Assembly (NCBI RefSeq): GCF_900110415.1
Contig: NZ_FODR01000002.1
Location: 1 to 64,000 of the forward strand
Length of the DNA: 64,000 nt
Direction: 5' to 3'
Origin: Mucilaginibacter sp. OK283
GTDB taxonomy: Bacteria > Bacteroidota > Bacteroidia > Sphingobacteriales > Sphingobacteriaceae
In this document: positions 9,074 through 18,412 of the stretch, piece by piece
How the letters are laid out: every line of letters begins with the position of its first letter
Position numbering within the stretch: position 1 is the first letter of the stretch
The notes under the pieces: model-generated
Databases searched by the model: none
What the model saw: the letters and a program-made list of their open reading frames with translations, nothing else
Told to the model about the DNA's origin: nothing
Program-made: the position numbers and the translations under genes

Positions 9074-9117
9074 CCAAAACGCCATTGCCTTACATAGCAA
9101 TGGCGTTTTGGTTTTTT
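9074..9117 (+). terminator. Intrinsic terminator after the YciE-like gene
   Basis: A perfect 15-bp stem (9074-9088 with 9097-9111) with an 8-base loop is followed by TTTTTT. The opposite strand has a weaker T-rich end, so it may also stop the convergent minus-strand gene. Confidence 0.85.
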
Positions 9118-9131
9118 AATGAAGTGTGCGC

Positions 9132-10175
9132 TTAATTAAAAGGCAGGTAAGCCAAAATGGCAACCTGTTTTTTGCTGTTATTAGCATCGGTAACAATTAA
9201 AGCGCCTTTGCGGTAAAGCGTTAGGCCTTCCCAGTTGTTTTTGTAGCCGTTAAACGTAGTTACCTCTTCCCATTGGGTGCCTTGCGGGCTTTTTAGTGTT
9301 ACAATACGGGCAAATGTGTGCCTGGTTAAATAGGCGGCGTCTTTATCAAGGCTATCCTTCAGGCTGGGGATGGCTTTTTTGATATTGCTTTCCTGGTGGT
9401 TTAGCTTATCGTTGTCCAGGTAGTATTTATAGTCGCCATTATAAAAGTAATTTACGCCGAATAGCTGATCTGTGCCGGTGGCCGTTACATCGGTAATTCT
9501 GAAATAAAGCCGGGGTGTTTTAATGGCCTCGGCCTGTTTGGTAAATGAGGTATCTATCAAGTATCCCTGCCCGCCGTCGGGCATGCCATTGTATTCATAA
9601 TAAGCCAGCAGCTTTTTTTCTTTGGGCAGCCAGGTAACTGCTTCAAAACCTGCGTTGTAAATCAGTTCGGGCCTTTTAAGGCTGATGATGTGTTCCGGGT
9701 CAACCACCACCTGGTTATTTGCAAGGTCGAGCTTAGCCTTAAGCAGATAGCAGTTTTGTGCTTTATCATCAGTTTCTATCGATAAAAACACGGTATTATT
9801 TACAATGCTGATAGCTTCAAAACCCTCGTAATCATCGCCTATGCTATCGGGCAGTTTATCCAGGTTAACCACCTTAAGGCTTTTATAGGCCGATAGCGCA
9901 GTATCCTTGCCATCCACCACCCGGCCAATACTATCGGCAAGCAGGCTGTAAATTAAAAACTCGCCTTTCAGGTTAGCTTTTTTAATGAGCGTTTTATGAT
10001 CGCCATATTGCGGCAGCAGGTAAACCCTGCCGGCATAAGTACACATGCCCGAATATTCTTCGCCAACACCACTGATGGCTACAGGCAGCGGGATGTTTTT
10101 ATATTGGGTTTGACTGTAAGATGCCGTGCATAAAAACAAAGCCGCGGCGAACAGTAAAAAGATCTTTCTATACAT
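9132..10175 (-). CDS. Secreted propeller-like protein, possibly esterase-like (phytase-related)
   Basis: 347 aa with a signal peptide ending ...LCTASYSQ. Recurring Glu-Gly motifs (DDYEGFEAIS and NNWEGLTLYRKG) and [LV]-Y/F-LP strands resemble SdiA-regulated/phytase-like six-bladed propellers, in which such DYEG/WEGL pairs line the active centre. The protein has no membrane anchor and is expected in the periplasm. It converges on the YciE-like gene and shares its terminator region. The fold suggestion is weak; treat as a conserved hypothetical exported protein. Confidence 0.5.
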   Translation of the reverse strand: MYRKIFLLFAAALFLCTASYSQTQYKNIPLPVAISGVGEEYSGMCTYAGRVYLLPQYGDHKTLIKKANLKGEFLIYSLLADSIGRVVDGKDTALSAYKSLKVVNLDKLPDSIGDDYEGFEAISIVNNTVFLSIETDDKAQNCYLLKAKLDLANNQVVVDPEHIISLKRPELIYNAGFEAVTWLPKEKKLLAYYEYNGMPDGGQGYLIDTSFTKQAEAIKTPRLYFRITDVTATGTDQLFGVNYFYNGDYKYYLDNDKLNHQESNIKKAIPSLKDSLDKDAAYLTRHTFARIVTLKSPQGTQWEEVTTFNGYKNNWEGLTLYRKGALIVTDANNSKKQVAILAYLPFN

Positions 10176-10196
10176 ATCGGTACAAAGCTACAAATA

Positions 10197-10435
10197 GTTG
10201 TGAGGTTCAGGGTTCGGGTTGCGGGGTTCGGGGAGCTGCAAAATTCGAATTTAAAAATCCCGAGGTCGAGACGAAAAATTTTGCGTCTCGACGGAAAACA
10301 ACGTCAAACTGTGTTGTTCCTGCAATTTACCGCGCTGCGTCTTTGTACCAAATACGCGAGGCCCGCAACCGGAACCATCCAACTCGCAACTCGAACCCCG
10401 CCCATCGCAACCCGAACCTCAGCCTCCCCCAACCC
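10197..10435. repeat. Degenerate GGTTCGGG/CCCGAACC inverted stutter repeat
   Basis: The left part (10203-10232) stutters GGTTCRGG units and the right part (10370-10430) stutters the complementary CAACYCGAACC units, so the two can pair across a 140-base loop. Inside is a perfect 9-bp hairpin, GTCGAGACG at 10265-10273 with CGTCTCGAC at 10284-10292. No gene is present in the 10176-10559 gap. Confidence 0.6.
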
Positions 10436-10530
10436 AATAAAAAACCTATATTTACAGCTAACACTTAAAGATTTAACAAATTTTAACAATTAAACATGGA
10501 ATTTTTTTAGCAGAAAAAAGTTTGTGTGTT

Positions 10531-10538
10531 TAAGTTTG
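10531..10538 (+). promoter_or_regulatory. -7 box of the moxR-bat operon
   Basis: TAAGTTTG matches TAnnTTTG exactly and lies 21 bases before the moxR ATG. No convincing TTG was found at -33. Confidence 0.5.
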
Positions 10539-10559
10539 CTCTCGAAATAAAAAAGGTTC

Positions 10560-11615
10560 ATGGAAGAATTTAAAAGTAGTACAGAAAATGTTTCATCGGG
10601 CGCTGTTACCGGCAGCACATCGTATTCAACAGATATCAGGGCGCTTAACGAAATGATACAACGCGAAAGCGCTTTTATCGATCTGCTTAAAATGGAGATG
10701 GATAAAGTGATCGTGGGGCAAAAATATATGGTTGAACGTTTGCTGATCGGTTTATTGGCCGATGGGCATATTTTGCTGGAAGGTGTTCCGGGGCTGGCAA
10801 AAACTTTGGCTATCAATACGCTGGCCAAATGTATCCAGGCCGAGTACAGCCGCATCCAGTTTACGCCCGATTTATTACCTGCCGATTTGGTTGGTACCAT
10901 GATCTACAACCAAAAGAAAGAAGAATTCATTGTTCGTAAAGGACCATTGTTTTCTAACTTTATTTTGGCCGATGAAATTAACCGTGCACCGGCCAAGGTG
11001 CAAAGCGCGCTGTTAGAGGCCATGCAGGAGCGCCAGGTAACTATTGGCGATAACACCTTCCCGTTGCCCAATCCGTTTTTGGTACTGGCTACCCAAAACC
11101 CTATTGAGCAGGAAGGTACCTATCCGCTGCCCGAAGCACAGGTTGACCGTTTTATGCTGAAGGTGGTAATTACCTATCCTGAGCGCGAAGAAGAAAAAAG
11201 AATTATCCGTTCAAGCATATTACCGGGCGGTATGCCAAAGCCATCGCCGGTTATTAAACCCGAAGAGATTGTGCGCGCCCGCAAAATAGTTCGTGAAGTT
11301 TACATGGACGAAAAAATTGAGCAGTACATCATCGATATTGTTTTCGCTACCCGTTTCCCCGAGCAGTACAAATTGGCGCACTACAAAAACCTCATCACTT
11401 TTGGTGCATCGCCAAGGGCAAGTATTAGTTTAGCGCTGGCAGCAAAGGCTTATGCCTTTATTAAACGCCGCGGTTACGTAATACCCGAGGATGTGCGTGC
11501 TATTTGCCACGATGTAATGCGCCACCGTATTGGCTTAAGCTACGAGGCCGAAGCAGAAAACATCACCAGCGAAAATATTATTACCGGGATACTGAACGCG
11601 ATAGAGGTACCGTAG
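10560..11615 (+). CDS. MoxR-type AAA+ ATPase of the Bat operon
   Basis: 351 aa. Walker A GVPGLAKT (75-82), Walker B FILADEINRAP (134-144) and sensor 1 LATQNP are intact, and the C-terminal lid domain contains the MoxR-type GASPRASISL motif. MoxR ATPases act as chaperones that load or remodel VWA-domain partners. It is first in the operon, followed by DUF58 and BatA/BatB VWA proteins. In Bacteroides the homologous operon promotes aerotolerance. The N-terminal about 25 residues are poorly conserved and likely disordered. The annotation is secure; the substrate is unknown. Confidence 0.93.
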   Translation: MEEFKSSTENVSSGAVTGSTSYSTDIRALNEMIQRESAFIDLLKMEMDKVIVGQKYMVERLLIGLLADGHILLEGVPGLAKTLAINTLAKCIQAEYSRIQFTPDLLPADLVGTMIYNQKKEEFIVRKGPLFSNFILADEINRAPAKVQSALLEAMQERQVTIGDNTFPLPNPFLVLATQNPIEQEGTYPLPEAQVDRFMLKVVITYPEREEEKRIIRSSILPGGMPKPSPVIKPEEIVRARKIVREVYMDEKIEQYIIDIVFATRFPEQYKLAHYKNLITFGASPRASISLALAAKAYAFIKRRGYVIPEDVRAICHDVMRHRIGLSYEAEAENITSENIITGILNAIEVP

Positions 11616-11907
11616 GCCTCACCCCGGCCCTCTCCAAAGGAGAGGGAGGAAAAAGTTACCACCGCACATCTTCGCCATTGTCATTTCGATAGAGCGGCGG
11701 AGGAATGAGCGGGGGAGCGAAAGAGAAATCTTATACGAAGGACTTTGTGGATTTGCAAAGTTCGCGAACAGTGCGTATAGCAAAGTCCGCAAGCAGGGCG
11801 TATAAGATTTCTCACTATCGTTCGAAATGACATTAGTTTAAATTAAAAAACATACTTTTCAAAAGTCTCCCCCTTCAGGGGGAGATTTAGAGGGGGCTTC
11901 GCTTCTT
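11616..11907. repeat. Nested repeat cluster inside the bat operon
   Basis: Short GC-rich palindromes (11618-11652, core CCCTCTCCAAAGGAGAGGG; 11867-11900, core TCCCCCTTCAGGGGGA) flank a complete family B element at 11679-11832. The latter runs from TGTCATTTCGA to TCGAAATGACA with an inner inverted repeat 11723-11737/11799-11813. The cluster separates moxR from the rest of the operon by 292 bases, where the other genes overlap or nearly touch. Confidence 0.75.
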
Positions 11908-12783
11908 ATGGAAACCAAGGATCTTTTAAAAAAAGTAAGGAAGATTGAGATAAAAACCAGGGGTTTAAGTAACCACTTATTCTCGGGCGAATATCATTCG
12001 GCTTTCAAGGGGCGGGGTATGGCCTTTAGCGAGGTGCGCGAATACCAGCTTGGCGACGAGATACGTACCATCGACTGGAACGTTACCGCGCGTTTTAACC
12101 ACCCTTACGTAAAAGTGTTCGACGAAGAGCGCGAGCTTACCGTAATGCTGCTGATGGATGTAAGCGGATCTGAAAACTTTGGCACCCAGGGTCAGCAAAA
12201 GCAGGATCTGGCAACCGAGCTCTGCGCTGTGCTTGCCTTTTCGGCCATCCAGAACAACGATAAAGTTGGGGTGATATTTTTTAGCGATAAGATAGAAAAA
12301 TTTATCCCGCCAAAAAAAGGGCGTTCACATATCCTGATGATCATCAGGGAACTGATTGATTTTAAGCCCGAGAATAAAGGCACCAACGTTGGCGTGGCGT
12401 TAAAGTACTTTACCAGCGTTATTAAAAAGAAATGTACCGCCTTTATCCTGTCGGATTTTATAAGCCCGGCATTTGAAAACGAGCTGAAAATAGCCAACAA
12501 AAAGCACGATATTATTGCTGTAAGGCTGTTTGACAAGCACGAAGAGGTGTTCCCTAACCTGGGCCTCATCCCGATGAAGGACGAAGAAACCGGCGAGGTG
12601 GTGTGGATAAATACTGCTGATGAGGAGGTGCGCTACGCATTCAGCCTCGAGGCCCGCAACCGCACCATCGCCATGGGCGATACCTTTAAAAAATGCGGTG
12701 TTGATTTTACCAGCATCGGCACACACGAATCATACGTAAAACCATTAATGACACTATTTAAAAAACGGGAAGGCAGGAGATGA
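11908..12783 (+). CDS. DUF58 domain protein of the Bat operon
   Basis: 291 aa cytoplasmic protein. The DUF58 signature YQLGDEIRTIDWNVTAR is followed by a VWA-like fold with metal-site motif DVSGS (residues about 81-85) and FSDKIEKFIPPKKG. DUF58 proteins pair with MoxR ATPases in Bacteria and are assumed to be VWA-like scaffold partners. The stop overlaps the next ATG by four bases (ATGA), so translation is coupled. It lies after the repeat cluster and may be transcribed from moxR or from a promoter within the cluster (a TACTTTTC box at about 11851). Confidence 0.9.
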   Translation: METKDLLKKVRKIEIKTRGLSNHLFSGEYHSAFKGRGMAFSEVREYQLGDEIRTIDWNVTARFNHPYVKVFDEERELTVMLLMDVSGSENFGTQGQQKQDLATELCAVLAFSAIQNNDKVGVIFFSDKIEKFIPPKKGRSHILMIIRELIDFKPENKGTNVGVALKYFTSVIKKKCTAFILSDFISPAFENELKIANKKHDIIAVRLFDKHEEVFPNLGLIPMKDEETGEVVWINTADEEVRYAFSLEARNRTIAMGDTFKKCGVDFTSIGTHESYVKPLMTLFKKREGRR

Positions 12784-13736
12784 TCAAGTGTTTTAAATAT
12801 TTCCTGGTATTGCTGCTTACAGGTACTTTTTATTCCGCTTTTGCACAGGCCCCGCAGGCCGAGGCAAAATTGGATAGGGCCACCATTTTAATTGGCCAGC
12901 AAACCAAGCTTAACCTAAGCATCAGGCATAGCATAAAAGATAAAATAGAGTTCCCGGCGCTGGTTGATTCAATTGCGGGCAAAATTCAAATTGTGAGCAG
13001 TAAAGCCGATACTGTTTTTGATAAGCAGGATCAAAGTATCGAGACCGTTCACCGCGCTTACAACATTACCGCGTTTGATAGCGGGGCTTATGTAATACCA
13101 TCCTACGCGTTTAAAACAACCACAGGCCCGGTTTATACACAGCCATTAACATTAACCGTGCAAACCGTTGCGGTTGATACCACTAAGGGTTTTTATGACA
13201 TTAAACAACCGCTTGTGGTCAGTTATTCGTTTTTCGACTGGCTTCACGATAACTGGCAATGGGTAGCCATTGGCTTTTTGGTGCTGCTGATTATTGCCGG
13301 TATTATTTATTATTTTGTCTCCAGGCCTAAAAAAGTGGTAGTAATTGAACCGCCGAAACCCAAAGTGCCACCGCATATCATCGCCTTGCAAAAACTGCAG
13401 GAGCTGCGCGGCAAAAAAGTTTACGAGCAGGATGTTAAAGTATATCATATTGAACTGAGCGAAATACTGCGCGAATATTTAGAGAAGCGCTATGGCATTA
13501 AAACCCATGAGCAAACATCCGATGAGATTTTTGCAAGCCTGCGCACACTGGATATTACAGAAGATAACAAAAACCTGCTGCGCCAGGTATTGATACTTGC
13601 CGATTTGGTGAAATTTGCCAAAGAAAAACCGCTGCATTTTGAAAACGAACAAAGTATGGATAATGCCATTGGCTTTGTAAACAAAACCCAGCAGGCATAC
13701 CAGCCACTGGCCGATAAACAAGAGGAGGGTAAATGA
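12780..13736 (+). CDS. Membrane protein of the Bat operon (BatD/DUF4381-like)
   Basis: 318 aa: signal peptide (about 1-22, ending SAFAQ), a periplasmic beta-rich domain (25-150), one membrane helix (about 158-178, WVAIGFLVLLIIAGIIYYFV) and a charged cytoplasmic helical tail with KVYHIELSEILREYLEKRYGI. The layout matches the unnamed protein regularly found between DUF58 and BatA in Bacteroidetes and resembles a short BatD plus a DUF4381-like tail. Four-base overlaps with the genes on both sides indicate strict coupling. Likely it anchors or regulates the VWA complex at the inner membrane. Confidence 0.8.
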   Translation: MIKCFKYFLVLLLTGTFYSAFAQAPQAEAKLDRATILIGQQTKLNLSIRHSIKDKIEFPALVDSIAGKIQIVSSKADTVFDKQDQSIETVHRAYNITAFDSGAYVIPSYAFKTTTGPVYTQPLTLTVQTVAVDTTKGFYDIKQPLVVSYSFFDWLHDNWQWVAIGFLVLLIIAGIIYYFVSRPKKVVVIEPPKPKVPPHIIALQKLQELRGKKVYEQDVKVYHIELSEILREYLEKRYGIKTHEQTSDEIFASLRTLDITEDNKNLLRQVLILADLVKFAKEKPLHFENEQSMDNAIGFVNKTQQAYQPLADKQEEGK

Positions 13737-14734
13737 GCTGGTTTAAAGGAATAGAATTTGCCCACCCGGGATTTTTTTGGCTGTTCATCAGCATTCCACT
13801 GATGGTTGGCTGGTATATATGGAAACAACGGCAGCTGCAGGGCAAGCTGAATGTGCCTACCCTGCGGGGCTTTACGCTTAAAAAAAGCATGCTGCCAAAA
13901 TTCAGGCATAGCGGTATTGTATTACGGTCGTTAGCCTTATCGGCTATGATTGTTGCGCTGGCCAGGCCGCAATCGTCATTAAGCTGGCAAAACAGTACTA
14001 CCGAAGGTATCGATATCATTATTGCTTCAGATATTTCGGGCAGTATGCTGGCCGAGGATTTTAAGCCCAACCGCCTGGAAGCCGGTAAACAAATAGCCAT
14101 CGACTTTATAAAAGGACGCCCGGACGACCGCATAGGCCTGGTAATTTTTAGCGGCGAAAGCTTTACGCAATGCCCGCTAACTATTGACCATAGCGTACTT
14201 GTGAACCTGTTTGCCGATGTGAAGAACGGGATGATAACCGATGGTACCGCCATAGGCATGGGCCTGGCAACGGCGGTTAACCGCCTGCGTACCAGCCAGG
14301 TTAAAAGTAAGGTGGTGATATTACTTACAGATGGCTCAAACAATGCCGGTTCGATACCGCCCATAACCGCGGCCGAAATTGCCCGTCAGTTTGGCGTAAG
14401 GGTATATACGGTAGGTTTGGGCACCAATGGTTTTGCACCTTACCCGGTACAGACACCATTGGGTATCCAATACCAAAAAATGCCTGTGGTAATTGACGAG
14501 GGCACGTTGTCAAAAATTGCAAACCTTACAGGTGGTAAGTATTTCAGGGCCACCAATAACCAAACGCTTAAAGATATTTACGAGCAGATTGATAAGCTGG
14601 AAAAAGCCAAAATTGATGTTACCCAGTATCATAAAAAAACAGAACTGTTTTTACCCTGGGCAATTATAGCGCTGGCTTTCCTGTCGTTGGAATTTATATT
14701 AAAAAACACCCTGTTTAAAGGGGCTTTAACCTAA
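13733..14734 (+). CDS. batA: BatA-type VWA membrane protein
   Basis: 333 aa. An N-terminal helix (about 14-30) and a second helix (about 62-78) are followed by a VWA domain with complete MIDAS motif D100-x-S102-x-S104 (DISGSM), the conserved ..DDRIGLVIFSG.. and the TDG motif (LLTDGSNNAG). A C-terminal helix sits at about 303-323. VWA domains bind partners through a metal ion at the inner membrane's periplasmic or cytoplasmic face. In Bacteroides fragilis the bat operon supports oxygen tolerance. The start overlaps the upstream stop by four bases. Confidence 0.92.
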   Translation: MSWFKGIEFAHPGFFWLFISIPLMVGWYIWKQRQLQGKLNVPTLRGFTLKKSMLPKFRHSGIVLRSLALSAMIVALARPQSSLSWQNSTTEGIDIIIASDISGSMLAEDFKPNRLEAGKQIAIDFIKGRPDDRIGLVIFSGESFTQCPLTIDHSVLVNLFADVKNGMITDGTAIGMGLATAVNRLRTSQVKSKVVILLTDGSNNAGSIPPITAAEIARQFGVRVYTVGLGTNGFAPYPVQTPLGIQYQKMPVVIDEGTLSKIANLTGGKYFRATNNQTLKDIYEQIDKLEKAKIDVTQYHKKTELFLPWAIIALAFLSLEFILKNTLFKGALT

Positions 14735-14737
14735 CAG

Positions 14738-15784
14738 ATGCTACGTTTTGCACATATAGAATATTTATGGGGGCTGGTAATTATCCCGGTGTTCATTATC
14801 GCGTTTTTGGCGGTAAGCGTTTGGAAAAAGAAAGCCATATCCTCATTAGGAGATAAAAAAGTGGTGATGATGATGATGCCGCAGGTATCGTTATCAAGGC
14901 CGTGGATTAAGTTTATTTTCTTTTTGCTGGCTTACGCCATGCTGGTCATCGGCATAGCCGACCCGCAGATTGGTTCAAGAACCGAAGAAGTAAAACGCAA
15001 AGGCGCCGATTTAATGATACTGCTTGATGTATCAAACAGTATGCTGGCCCAGGATTTGGCCCCAAGCCGCCTGGAGAATGCCAAACGCGCCATTGCCCAG
15101 CTGATTGACCGCATGCATGACGACCGTATCGGTATCATTGTATTTGCAGGCCAGGCCTATGTACAGCTGCCTATTACTACCGATTACTCGGCGGCCAAGC
15201 TATTCCTGAGTACCATTAATACCGAGATGGTACCAACACAGGGAACCGCCATTGGCGCGGCCATTGAACTGGGCATGCAATCGTTTGATTTTAAAAACGG
15301 TACCGGCAAAGCCATGATTGTTATTACCGACGGCGAGAACCACGAGGATAATGCTGTTGAGGCAGCTGCTGCTGCCAAATCAAAAGATGTATCGGTGAAT
15401 GTGGTTGGTGTAGGCTCAGAAAGCGGTGCGCCTATACCCGTGTATGACGAGCAGGGGCACCAAACAGGTTTCCATATAGACCGTGAAACAGGCCAACAGG
15501 TGGTAAGTAAACTGAGTGAGGACATGTGTAAAGAAATTTCGGCTGCGGGTGGCGGCGTTTATGTACGCGCTAATAACTCCAACAGCGGTCTGGGCATTGT
15601 AATGGACCAGATTGGTAAACTACAGCGCAAAACGGTTGATAGCCGGTCGTTTAAGGATTTTGAAGATCGGTTCCAGTTCTTTTTGGCCATCGCGTTTGTA
15701 TTGCTGCTGGTTGAGTTCTTTATATCAAACCGTAAAAACATGCGTTTAAGCGGCATTAAATTATTTGAAGTAAAAAAGCCATGA
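14738..15784 (+). CDS. batB: BatB-type VWA membrane protein
   Basis: 348 aa with two N-terminal helices (about 11-28 and 56-74), a VWA domain with MIDAS D97-x-S99-x-S101 (DVSNSM), the ..DDRIGIIVFAG.. strand, ITDGENHED, and a C-terminal helix (about 312-332). It is the paralogue of BatA, three bases downstream of it, and the two probably form a heteromeric complex. The stop overlaps batC by four bases. Confidence 0.92.
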   Translation: MLRFAHIEYLWGLVIIPVFIIAFLAVSVWKKKAISSLGDKKVVMMMMPQVSLSRPWIKFIFFLLAYAMLVIGIADPQIGSRTEEVKRKGADLMILLDVSNSMLAQDLAPSRLENAKRAIAQLIDRMHDDRIGIIVFAGQAYVQLPITTDYSAAKLFLSTINTEMVPTQGTAIGAAIELGMQSFDFKNGTGKAMIVITDGENHEDNAVEAAAAAKSKDVSVNVVGVGSESGAPIPVYDEQGHQTGFHIDRETGQQVVSKLSEDMCKEISAAGGGVYVRANNSNSGLGIVMDQIGKLQRKTVDSRSFKDFEDRFQFFLAIAFVLLLVEFFISNRKNMRLSGIKLFEVKKP

Positions 15785-16554
15785 AGCAATTAATTATAGT
15801 TGTATTATTAGTACTGCAGGCTTCATTCCTTTTTGCCCAGCAGGAAAAAAGGGACATTAGGAAAGGCAACCAGCTTTACCAGGCTAAAAACTATAAACAA
15901 GCCGAGGATAACTATCGTAAAGCGCTGGCAAAATCAAACAACAAAACAGTAGAGGGCAATTTTAACCTGGGCGATGCTTTGTACAAGCAAAAAAAGTTTG
16001 AAGAGGCGCAGCAGCAGTTTGATAAAATAGCAGCAACATCAAAAGATAAACAGGTATTGGCCAATGCTTACCATAACATAGGTAACTCCCTTTTGGAAAA
16101 TAAAAAACTGGAAGAGAGTATTGCCGCCTACAAAAAATCGTTGCTCAACAACCCGAATGATGAGCAAACCCGCTACAACCTGTCGTACGCCCAAAAAATG
16201 CTGAAAAAACAGCAGGACGATAAAAAGAACCAGAACAAAAACGACAAGAATAAAGATAAAGACAAGAACAAGGATAAAAATAAGGACGATAAGAATAAAG
16301 ACAAGGATAAGAAGGATAAAGACAAAAAAGACCAGGACAAGAAAGATCAGGACAAGAAAGATAAAGACGACAAGGACAAGAATAAACCTGATAATAAAGA
16401 TCAGCAGCAACAACAGCCGCAGCCCAACAACGTATCAAAAGATGATGCCGAGCGGATGCTGGAAGCCCTGAAAAACGATGAAAAAGCAACGCAGGACAAA
16501 CTAAAAAATAAAAAGTTAAAAGGCGCCAAAGCCAATATCTCAAAAGACTGGTAA
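15781..16554 (+). CDS. batC: BatC-type TPR protein with lysine/aspartate-rich linker
   Basis: 257 aa. A signal peptide (1-19, ending FLFAQ) is followed by about three TPR motifs (25-130, e.g. GNFNLGDALYKQKKFEEAQQQF). Residues about 135-210 are a highly biased K/D/N/Q segment made of KDKDKNKD-type units, encoded by repeated GACAAR codons, then DDAERMLEALKNDE near the end. TPRs would dock other Bat proteins in the periplasm; the charged linker is probably disordered and length-variable. Translationally coupled to batB. Confidence 0.88.
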   Translation: MKQLIIVVLLVLQASFLFAQQEKRDIRKGNQLYQAKNYKQAEDNYRKALAKSNNKTVEGNFNLGDALYKQKKFEEAQQQFDKIAATSKDKQVLANAYHNIGNSLLENKKLEESIAAYKKSLLNNPNDEQTRYNLSYAQKMLKKQQDDKKNQNKNDKNKDKDKNKDKNKDDKNKDKDKKDKDKKDQDKKDQDKKDKDDKDKNKPDNKDQQQQQPQPNNVSKDDAERMLEALKNDEKATQDKLKNKKLKGAKANISKDW

Positions 16555-16572
16555 GCCTTATATTTATAGCAC

Positions 16573-18411
16573 ATGAAGTTAAAGTACTACATATTGTTGT
16601 TCCTGCTGTTTTGTACCACCGCTATTTTTGCCCAGGGTATAAAGTTTACCTCGTCTGTTAGTAAAACAGAGGTAGGCACTACCGAGCAATTCGAGGTTAG
16701 TTTTACCATAAACAGTAATGGCGAAAAATTTGTGCCCCCAAACTTTAACGGTTTTTTGGTGGTTTCGGGGCCAAATGTATCCCAAAGCATGACGGTGATT
16801 AACGGTGCTTCATCGTCAAGTATGGCTTACAGTTATGACCTGGTAGCTGTAAAAGAAGGTACTTACACCATAGGCCCGGCAACCATTGTGGTAAACGGCA
16901 AGCAGCTGAGCACCAGTCCCATTAAAATTAAAGTGGTAAAGGGCGCGTCGGCGGCGCAGGCTAATGCGGCCAGGCAGCAACAACAGCAGCAGCAACAACA
17001 GGTGCAGGGAAAAGGCATTGTGGCCGGCCATTCAAAGGATATCAATAGGGATCTTTTTATAAGGGCCGATGTAAATAAAACCAGTGCCTACATAGGCGAG
17101 CAGCTTACCTTAAGCTACCGCCTTTACACACGGGTGGCGCTGGTGGGCAGCGAACTGGAAAAAATGTCGGACCAGAATGGTTTTTACAGCCAGGAAATTA
17201 AAAGCCTTAATAGTCCCAATGCTGTTCAATGGCGTATCGAAACCATAAAAGGGATAAAATATAATGTTACCGAAATAAAGCAAAATATCCTTTTCCCCGA
17301 ACGAGCGGGCAACATTACTATCGACCCGATGATTATGGATTTTATTGTGCGCGAAACCGTACCATCGGCCGATCCTTTTGATAACTTTTTTGGTGGTGGC
17401 AGCTATAATGATGTTAAATACAAAATTAAAAGCAGCCCCGTGGTTATCCACGTAAAACCACTGCCCGAAAGCGGCAAGCCTGCAAGCTTTAGCGGCGCGG
17501 TTGGCCGCTTTTCAATCTCAGCATCGGTTGATAAAACCAGCCTGAAAGCCAACGAACCCCTCAATTACAAAATTACCCTGAAGGGCAAAGGCAACCTGAA
17601 GCTGCTGAAACCAATGGCCCCCGAGTTTCCGCTTGATTTTGACAAGTACGACCCTAAGGTAACTGATACGATAACTGATGATGCAAATGGCGAGTCGGGT
17701 ACCCGTGTGTATACTTACCTGCTGATACCACGCCATGGCGGCAAATTCAACGTCGACCCTATCAAGTTTTCGTACTATGATTTAGCAGCCGGTAAATATG
17801 TAAGCCAGCAAACCAAAGGGTTTACAATTAACGTAGCCAAAGGCGCTACCGAAAATAACGTTACCTCCATTGGCGCCGATAAGCAGGATGTTAAACTGTT
17901 GAATAAAGATATCCGCTATATAAAAACCGATGGCAGCGACATTCGCAAAGACGACGAAGGTTTTTACGGATCCGGTCTGTATTATTTCCTGCTGCTGCTG
18001 GGGCCGCTGGCATTTGCCGGAGCCTTGGTATTTGGTAAGGTGTACGAGATGAACAACAGCGATGTGGTGAAAGTAAAAAGCCGCAAGGCCGGTAAAATTG
18101 CAGCCAAACACCTGGCCAGCGCAAAAGCGCAGCTAACGGCAAATAATAAACCGGTATTTTACGAAAATGTGTTTAAAGGGTTGTATGGCTACTTAAGCGA
18201 TAAACTGAACATTGCTGCTGCCGACCTTAACCGCGAAAAAATTGCCACTGAACTAAAGGCCCGCCAGCTGGATGAGCCGACTATAAACGAACTGCTGGAA
18301 ACCTTAGACCTTTGCGACATGGCCCGCTTTGCCCCGGTTTCGGGTATATCGGAGCAGGAGGTGTTTGAGAAGGCAAAAAACATGATCAATAACATTGAAG
18401 ATAAAATATAA
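16573..18411 (+). CDS. batD: BatD-type oxygen-tolerance protein
   Basis: 612 aa with signal peptide (1-20), a large periplasmic region of Ig-like beta domains (about 25-465) carrying the BatD pattern (FTSSVSKTEVGTTEQFEVSF at the start), one membrane helix at about 469-489 (YYFLLLLGPLAFAGALVFG) and a cytoplasmic helical tail. A glutamine run of nine residues near residue 138 is encoded by CAR repeats (about 16975-17001) and is prone to length change. BatD is the main periplasmic component of the operon. Confidence 0.9.
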   Translation: MKLKYYILLFLLFCTTAIFAQGIKFTSSVSKTEVGTTEQFEVSFTINSNGEKFVPPNFNGFLVVSGPNVSQSMTVINGASSSSMAYSYDLVAVKEGTYTIGPATIVVNGKQLSTSPIKIKVVKGASAAQANAARQQQQQQQQQVQGKGIVAGHSKDINRDLFIRADVNKTSAYIGEQLTLSYRLYTRVALVGSELEKMSDQNGFYSQEIKSLNSPNAVQWRIETIKGIKYNVTEIKQNILFPERAGNITIDPMIMDFIVRETVPSADPFDNFFGGGSYNDVKYKIKSSPVVIHVKPLPESGKPASFSGAVGRFSISASVDKTSLKANEPLNYKITLKGKGNLKLLKPMAPEFPLDFDKYDPKVTDTITDDANGESGTRVYTYLLIPRHGGKFNVDPIKFSYYDLAAGKYVSQQTKGFTINVAKGATENNVTSIGADKQDVKLLNKDIRYIKTDGSDIRKDDEGFYGSGLYYFLLLLGPLAFAGALVFGKVYEMNNSDVVKVKSRKAGKIAAKHLASAKAQLTANNKPVFYENVFKGLYGYLSDKLNIAAADLNREKIATELKARQLDEPTINELLETLDLCDMARFAPVSGISEQEVFEKAKNMINNIEDKI

Positions 18412-18412
18412 C

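Noticed and set aside
13555..14364. 269-codon frame on the minus strand inside batA
   Set aside because: Antisense shadow; batA has MIDAS motif, helices and coupled start and stop.
16201..16400. CRISPR-like or satellite repeat in batC
   Set aside because: The repeats are in-frame codons for a Lys/Asp-rich linker, with no spacers.
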